Below are positions 1 to 6,000 of a stretch of 11,728 nucleotides of DNA, piece after piece. The stretch is from Symbiodinium natans. Lineage: Eukaryota > Sar > Dinophyceae > Suessiales > Symbiodiniaceae. The notes below the pieces were generated by a model, which was not told the DNA's origin, searched no databases, and was given only the letters and a program-made list of their open reading frames with translations. Made by a program: the position numbers and the translations under genes. The stretch is taken from positions 74,001-85,728 of the forward strand of contig CAJNDS010000704.1 in the NCBI GenBank assembly GCA_905221605.1, read 5' to 3'. Position 1 is the first letter of the stretch; each line of letters opens with the position of its first letter.

Positions 1-36
1 CGCCAGCTGGTGCTTGCTGTGGCGCACCACTTCCTG
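1..36 (+). CDS. Gene A exon 1 (5' partial)
   Basis: The frame from base 1 reads RQLVLAVAHHFL and stops being open straight after GTATAG at 37-42, which fits a GT 5' splice site. It joins in phase 0 to the exon at 706, giving the junction HHFL-DEFEE. The exon is cut by the window edge, so its start is unknown. The peptide is helix-like and hydrophobic. Support comes from the phase match and the clean splice site. It is too short to judge alone. Confidence 0.5.
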
Positions 37-3000
37 GTATAGCCCTTTAGCCTCTGAAGCCTCAACCTGAGCCCTTCTGAACCAAGCCCAAACATCTCCC
101 GGTTGTTCTCAAGCCCAAGCTGCCCTAAAGCCTAAACTCGCAATCGAAGGTTTGCCTATGCTGACGCCGATGGCTCTGGTCTGGTGAGTCAGGCAATGCC
201 CGGGCTTCTCTGGGTTGCTTCTCTGGGTTGCGTTTGAAGCTACTGCTTTCATGTGACACATTTCCTGCATCGGACGACCTCCTGATGCAGTATGTTTCAA
301 AGGGTTCTAGGGGGCTACATGCAGCTCACCCCAGGCCACACCTCATGCAGAGTTTAGGGTTTAGGGTTTTGGGTTTTGGGTTAAGGGTTTTGGGTTTAGG
401 GTTTAGGATTTTGGGTTTAGGTCTACTTGCTACTTTGTAAGGCATCGCATCGCACTAGGCCGGTAGCGCCATGTCTACACCTCTTCCTTCTCCGCTTCCC
501 ACGGGTCCCTGGAAAGCTGAGGCTTATAGGATGGGTCTAGGAGAAAGAAGGCTTAGCGTTTAGGGCTTCGGGCTCGCTAAGCCTTAGCCCCTAGACCCTA
601 AGCCCTGAGCTCTAAACCCTAAACCCTAAACCCTAAACCCTAAACCCTAAACCCTAAACCCTAAGCCCTAAGCCCTAAGCCCTAAGCCCTAAACCCTTCC
701 GTCAGGACGAGTTCGAGGAGGCTTGGAACTTCTTGGTGGAACATCTCGTGCAGAAGGCGACCCGTTCCCTAAACCCCCTCAAGTAGCCCATAAAATGGTG
801 TAGGGCTTGCGATTCATAATCTTGTGGGTGTAGGGTTTAGGATTTAAGGGTTAAGGGTTTTAGGGTTTTTGGGTGTTAGGGTTTTAGGGTTTTAGGGTTT
901 GAGGGTTTGAGGGTTTGAGGGTTTTAGGGTTTTAGGGTTTTAGGGCTTTAGGGTTTTAGGGTTTTAGGGTTTTAGGGGGTTTTGGGGTTTTGGGGTTTTA
1001 GGCATGGCCTACCTTAATGGGGTTTGGGTATCTTGAATAGGGTATTTGGGTGATTTAGGTGGAGTCTTATAGGCTTCACTTGGAGGTTCAGGGTTGGTGA
1101 CTCATTCTAAGTGTAGCTATAACCCGCATATAAGACCCTGAAGTACCCAATAGGGCTATATTTGGGTTCTACGTACAGTGATGATTGGGCCGTAGTTCCT
1201 TTGCTTTGAGGGGAGAGGTTCCCTCACCAACCCCCCCCAACGAGCCCAATGTCTCTAAATTCAGGAATATACCCTTAATTTAGAAAGGGATCCTTAATGT
1301 ACTTTAAGGCATATTCCTTAATTAAGGGTATTTGGCTCTTTGGGCCCATGCAACAACAAATTGAGCCTTAACTCACAAACTCCCACGCCCCAAGCTTCTT
1401 CGCGCCGAAAACACGCCCCAAGCCACAAGAATCTCAGACCCTTATACACTCCATCCGCAAGTAAGCCGCTAGTAGGAACCACCCCCCCCCCCCTCCGTTT
1501 TGAAAGCCAATTTGTTAGGGGTTAGTTCGGCTATGCTCTCATACAAACCCTCATGAGCACAGAAAGGGTGCCCTCCCTTTGGATTGCTAGCTTGCTGGTC
1601 GACCTTGGGCCCTTCTTCTCCACCCTCCCTTCAGCAACCCTTACAGAAATCCTAAAAACCCTAAGCCCGAAACCCGAAACCCTAAACCCTAAGCCCTAAA
1701 CCCTGAGAGAGAGCTCAAGATTGACTGAAAGCCCCTGATGCGATCTGGTCTGGCGATTCTTTTCAAACCACAACCACCAGAGGCACCCCTTCATTTCTTA
1801 CTGAGCCCTAAAAGCCTAAAAACCTAAACCCTAAACCCCCACGAAAATATGAATAGAAGTTGTGATCTCATTGTGATTTCGCAACGTTAAACGTCATGGG
1901 GGCAATGCACTCGGGCACCATTACACAACAGACATGCAGCGGGCGGACGAAACATTGACATGGGAGAAGCCTGAAGTTGCCCAAAACACAAGAACCCTAA
2001 AGCCCTAAACCCTAAAACCGCAAGACCCCAAGACCCCAAAACCCCAAAACCCTAAAACCCTAAAACCCCAAAAACCCTAAAACCCTCAAACCCTAAAACC
2101 CTAAAACCCTAAAACCCCAAAATCCTAAAACCCAAAAACCCTAAAGCCCAAAAACCCGAAAACCTTAAATCCCTAAATCCCTAAACCCTAAAACCCTAAA
2201 CCCTAAACCCTAAACCCTAAACCCTAAACCCTGCACCTCCCACAGGTGCTGGCAGAGCTGGGCTTCGGCCCGCTGGACATCATCTTCGCCATCGGCATGA
2301 GCGCCTCCTGGCCGTAGGAGTGGCTAGGGTTTAGGGTTTAGGGTTTAGGGTTTAGGGTTTAGGGTTTAGGGTTTAGGGTTTAGGGCTTTAGGGTCTTAGG
2401 GCTTTAGGGCTTTAGGGTTTTAGGGTTTTTGGGTTTTAGGGCTTTAGGGTTTTAGGGTTTTTGGGTTTTTGGGTTTTTGGGTTTTAGGGTTTTTAGGGTT
2501 TTAGGGTTTTGGGGTTTTAGGGTCTAATGAGCGCCTCCTGGCTTCAGGAGTGGCTCGAGGGCCTAGGCAGCTAAGGGCATGGGTTTGGGGCTTGGGGGCT
2601 TAGGGTTTAGGGCTATGGGGGCTTAGGGTTTAGGGTTTAGGGGTTCGGGGTTTGGGGCTTGGCGGTTTAGGGTTTAGGGTTTAGGGTTTCGGGTCGTAAG
2701 CCAGGGTTGTAGTTCGGAAGGATACGCTCAACCAAGGGTGCTTACTGCACAGCCGTACAAAGTAATACCTACTATCTTGGTAGGCCCTTGGGGTATGGGA
2801 TATTTCCCCTATTGTGTTTCAGCATGTTTCAGCGCATCGGATTGAGGAATGCTTTTGGGAGGGCCTTAAGGGCCATCTCACAAAGGTTCCCTGAGCTAGA
2901 GGTTTGCTCGAGCTTTCGGCCCTCCAGGGCGTGTGACGCTGAGATGTCGCCGTTGTTGTCGCCGTTAGGGTTTGGGAATGGGTTTGGGATCTGTAGGAGT

Positions 3001-6000
3001 TTAGGCTATATGCATTGCAGGGGTTGTACTGCAATATTCCAGGGGTGTGGGCACGGGGGGTGGGGTGGGGCAACGCACGGGGGGGGGGGGGGGGGGGGGG
3101 GTGGAGTTTTGGAGGGGGGAATGAGCTCTTTCAGCCAAAAGCCACTCATAAACCCCAAAGCTATTCCCTCGTCAGACCAAGGTGATTACCATGATCTGTT
3201 TTTTCCTCTTCATCTTCTTCGCCTCACAGCTGCAAGCATGTGCACCCACGTCCCCAAACACCCAACTTCCTCACTTCCTCAACCCTGAGCGCAAAACCCT
3301 CAAACTCAATAGTTCGGCCTCCCAACTTCTTCCCTGCAACCCAAGCAGCTTCAACAATTTGTCTGCTCGTAGTCTTCTAGGGGGTCTCGGGATTCAAGCA
3401 TTCATGGGTTAGTACCTTTTTTTTTTTTTTTTGGGGGGGGGGGGGGTTCAGGGATTGAGCTCTCTTCTTGGAGATGGAGAGAGGTATGGCCTGGGGTATA
3501 TGGTGTACTGCCTAGGTTTAGGTTTGCTGTCTACTTTGGCAAGGTTCCTTGAATATCAGGGTTTTCGCGTGCAGGGTATTCCCTACAGAGAGCCAGTAGC
3601 TTCAGTCGGCTCTTCGCAACATACTCTGAACCCAAACCCTAAACTCTTAATGAACCCCAAATCCTGGATCCCCTGCCCCTACAGAAATCCTACCCAAAAC
3701 CCAACACCCAGAACCCAAAACCCCCAAATAGTCATGGCCGAGGCCACTAGCCCAAGGCTACGTCCATGAAGTAGAAAACCCCTGATCCCCTCCCGAGAAA
3801 CAGGTGTTTAGGGTTTCAGGCTTTAGGGTGTAGGGTTTAGGGTTTAGGGTTTCAGGCTTAAGGGTTTAGGGTTTGGGGTGTATGCTTTCGCCACAAAGTG
3901 GCAGTTTGCTGGAGCTAGCAGCTAGCATTCATACTAACTTCGGACGATACTTTGTTTGCTTGAACAAAGCTCAGCGAAATCTCCTAAGATCTAACATGTT
4001 TAATTTACTCTGTTTCTGAAGAGATTTTATAGCAGGGGTATGCCCTGAACCGAGAACTCTATTGTAAACCCCAAGCCCCAAATCCTCCCGAACCCTCGTA
4101 AAACCTGACCCTAAACCCTAAAACCCTAAAACCCTAAAGCCCTAAAACCCTCAAACCCTCAAACCCTCAAACCCTAAAACCCTCAAACCCTAAAACCCTA
4201 AAACCCTAAAACCCTAAAACCCTAAAACCCTAAAACCCTAAAACCTCAACCCTAAACCCTAAACCCTAAAACCTCAACCCTAAACCCTAAACCCTAAACC
4301 CTAAACCCTAAACCCTAAACCCTAAACCCTAAACCCTAAACCCTAAACCTAAACCCTAATCATACACCCTTAGCCTTGAACTACGCACACTGGGCAGGCC
4401 ATGCAGGGATGGTATAACGACACCTCCTTCCAGGCTGGCAGGGAGTTGGGGCCGTGGGAGCCCACAACCCTCAGGCCAATAGGGTTTAGGGTTTAGGGTT
4501 TAGGGTTTAGGGTTCAGGTTTTAGGTTTAGAGTGTAGGGTTTAGGGTTTAGGGTTTAGTGCACTTGCTGCTCATTGGCCTAAGATTTGGTCTGAGGACTT
4601 GAAGCAAACTTCGGATGCACGGTCGTGAAGGGGGGCTAGGGTTTAGGGTTTAGGATTTAGTGTCTAGGGTTTAGGGTTTAGAGTTTAGGGCCATCTGGTG
4701 TTTGCGCGGAAGAATGGCAAGCGGAAACTTTCAGGAGCCGAGAAACCCCTACGCCCAAGAACCTCAACTCGAAATCCCAACCAGCGCGAACTTGCCCAAG
4801 GCCTGAATGGTGGCCTCAAGTGAGGAAGTAAACCCTCAAATCACCGTGCCCAAAGAGTTTAAGGGCTCAAGTGCTGTAAGAGGGGCGGGAAGGCCAGACA
4901 GAATCAGAATCCTAAGCCCCTCCCCAAATTGCGGGTTTGGTGGAAATCCCAAACTCCAAACCCCCATGAAGGCCGAGGGCTTTAGCGTATTAGGGTTTAG
5001 GGTTTAGGGTTTAGGGTTTAGGACTAGTTGCTAAGGGACCCCCAAAACATGTTCTTCGTTATGTGGGTAACATAGGGATTACTCTCGTTTGTTTTTGGGA
5101 CAACACCTCTGTCTACCACAAGATCGGGTTTGGAGTCTTAGTCTTTCGTGACCCTAAACCCTAAACCCTAAACCCTAAACCCTAAACCCTAAACCCTAAA
5201 CCCTAAACCCTAAACCCTAAACCCTAAACCCTAAACCCTAAACCCTAAACCCTAAACCCTAAACCCTAAACCCCACACCCTACCTGTAGTGGGTACTCGA
5301 AGTTCTAGCCCACCAGGCATGCGTGCAATCTGCACTGGTCGCTGGAAGTGGTAAGGCCGGGCAGACAAGGAACCCCAAAAACCCAAAGAGTCCTCAAACC
5401 CGGTTTAGGGTTTAGGGTTTAGGGTTTAGGGTTTAGGGTTTAGGGTTTAGGGTTTAGGGTTTAGGGTTTAGGGAAGCCCTAAACCCTAAATCATCCCGAA
5501 AGCAAAGCCCCAACACGGTTTGGGGCTTAGGGCTTAGGGCCTGAAGAAGGCCGAAACCGGAGGTAAACCCTCTATTCTAAACCCTAAATGAACCCGAAAA
5601 TCCTACAAACTAAACCCTAAACCCTAAACCCTAAACCCTAAACCCTAAACCCTAAACCCTAAACCCTAAACCGGTGCGCGCGCACACACACTGGACCAGG
5701 AACCTCTGCCTGTTGAAACCAAACAAAACCCTAAGACTCACATCTAAATACAACCCCCCAAGCCCTAAACCCTAAACCTTAAACCCCCAGACCTTCTAAC
5801 CCTACAAACCCCCTGAAACTCCAAGACTGCCATTTTTAAGAGCCTCCGGCTCAAGCCGCCGACCCCGCAGGAGAACAAGTTTAAGGTTTGGGGTTTGGTG
5901 ATTTTGTTTGCGGTTCCTGTTGCGGGGGGGGGGTGAGGGGGTGGGGGGGGGGGGTGGGGGGGCGGGAGGGGGGGGTGGGTGGGGCAGGGCGGGGGGGGTA

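Larger units (their letters stand above)
37..705 (+). other. Intron 1, with G-rich then C-rich telomeric arrays
   Basis: It begins GTATAG and ends CCGTCAG. The interior holds a TTTAGGG/TTTTGGG array at about 352-425 and a CCCTAAA/CCCTAAG array at about 600-697. Between them, at about 426-560, is a non-repetitive stretch in which I see no clear gene. The two arrays are complementary, so the RNA could form a stem that brings the two splice sites together (inference). Confidence 0.5.
757..2245 (+). other. Intron 2 (GC-AG), about 1.5 kb, repeat-filled
   Basis: It begins GCGACC and ends CCCACAG. It holds a TTTTAGGG-type array at about 828-1003 and C-rich arrays at about 1652-1705, 1803-1838 and 1990-2233. 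Between about 1010 and 1650 is a non-telomeric core that includes the palindromic dispersed element at 1242-1340 and a C-run at about 1481-1493. No exon-like island is clear in the core. The small ORF at 1340-1525 looks accidental. Confidence 0.5.
2886..4397 (+). other. Intron 5 (GT-AG), about 1.5 kb, mixed repeats
   Basis: It begins GTTCCC and ends GGGCAG. It contains a G23 run at 3079-3101, T16 followed by G14 at 3417-3446, loose CCCAAA-like sequence at about 3630-3725, a TTTAGGG array at about 3806-3880 and a large C-rich array at about 4050-4360. The ORFs at 2788-3288, 3182-3412 and 3431-3769 lie here in low-complexity DNA, and I do not regard them as genes. The stretch 3885-4045 is non-repetitive with no clear exon. 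Confidence 0.5.
4475..5316 (+). other. Intron 6 (GC-AG) with G-rich then C-rich arrays
   Basis: It begins GCCAAT and ends CCCACCAG. TTTAGGG arrays lie at about 4482-4558, 4637-4690 and 4988-5023, and a clean CCCTAAA array lies at 5151-5277. The interior 4691-4987 is non-repetitive and open in two frames for about 40 codons, including the string HLVFARKNGKRKL. I cannot tell whether it is a cassette exon, an old gene fragment or chance. Confidence 0.5.

Noticed and set aside
228-440. Plus-strand ORF of 70 codons
   Set aside because: Its second half is translated TTTAGGG repeat (GFRVLGF-like). The first half has no support.
2788-3288. Plus-strand ORF of 166 codons
   Set aside because: It runs through a G23 run giving poly-Gly and through telomere-like bases. 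Only 2833-2885, in a different frame, fits the exon chain.
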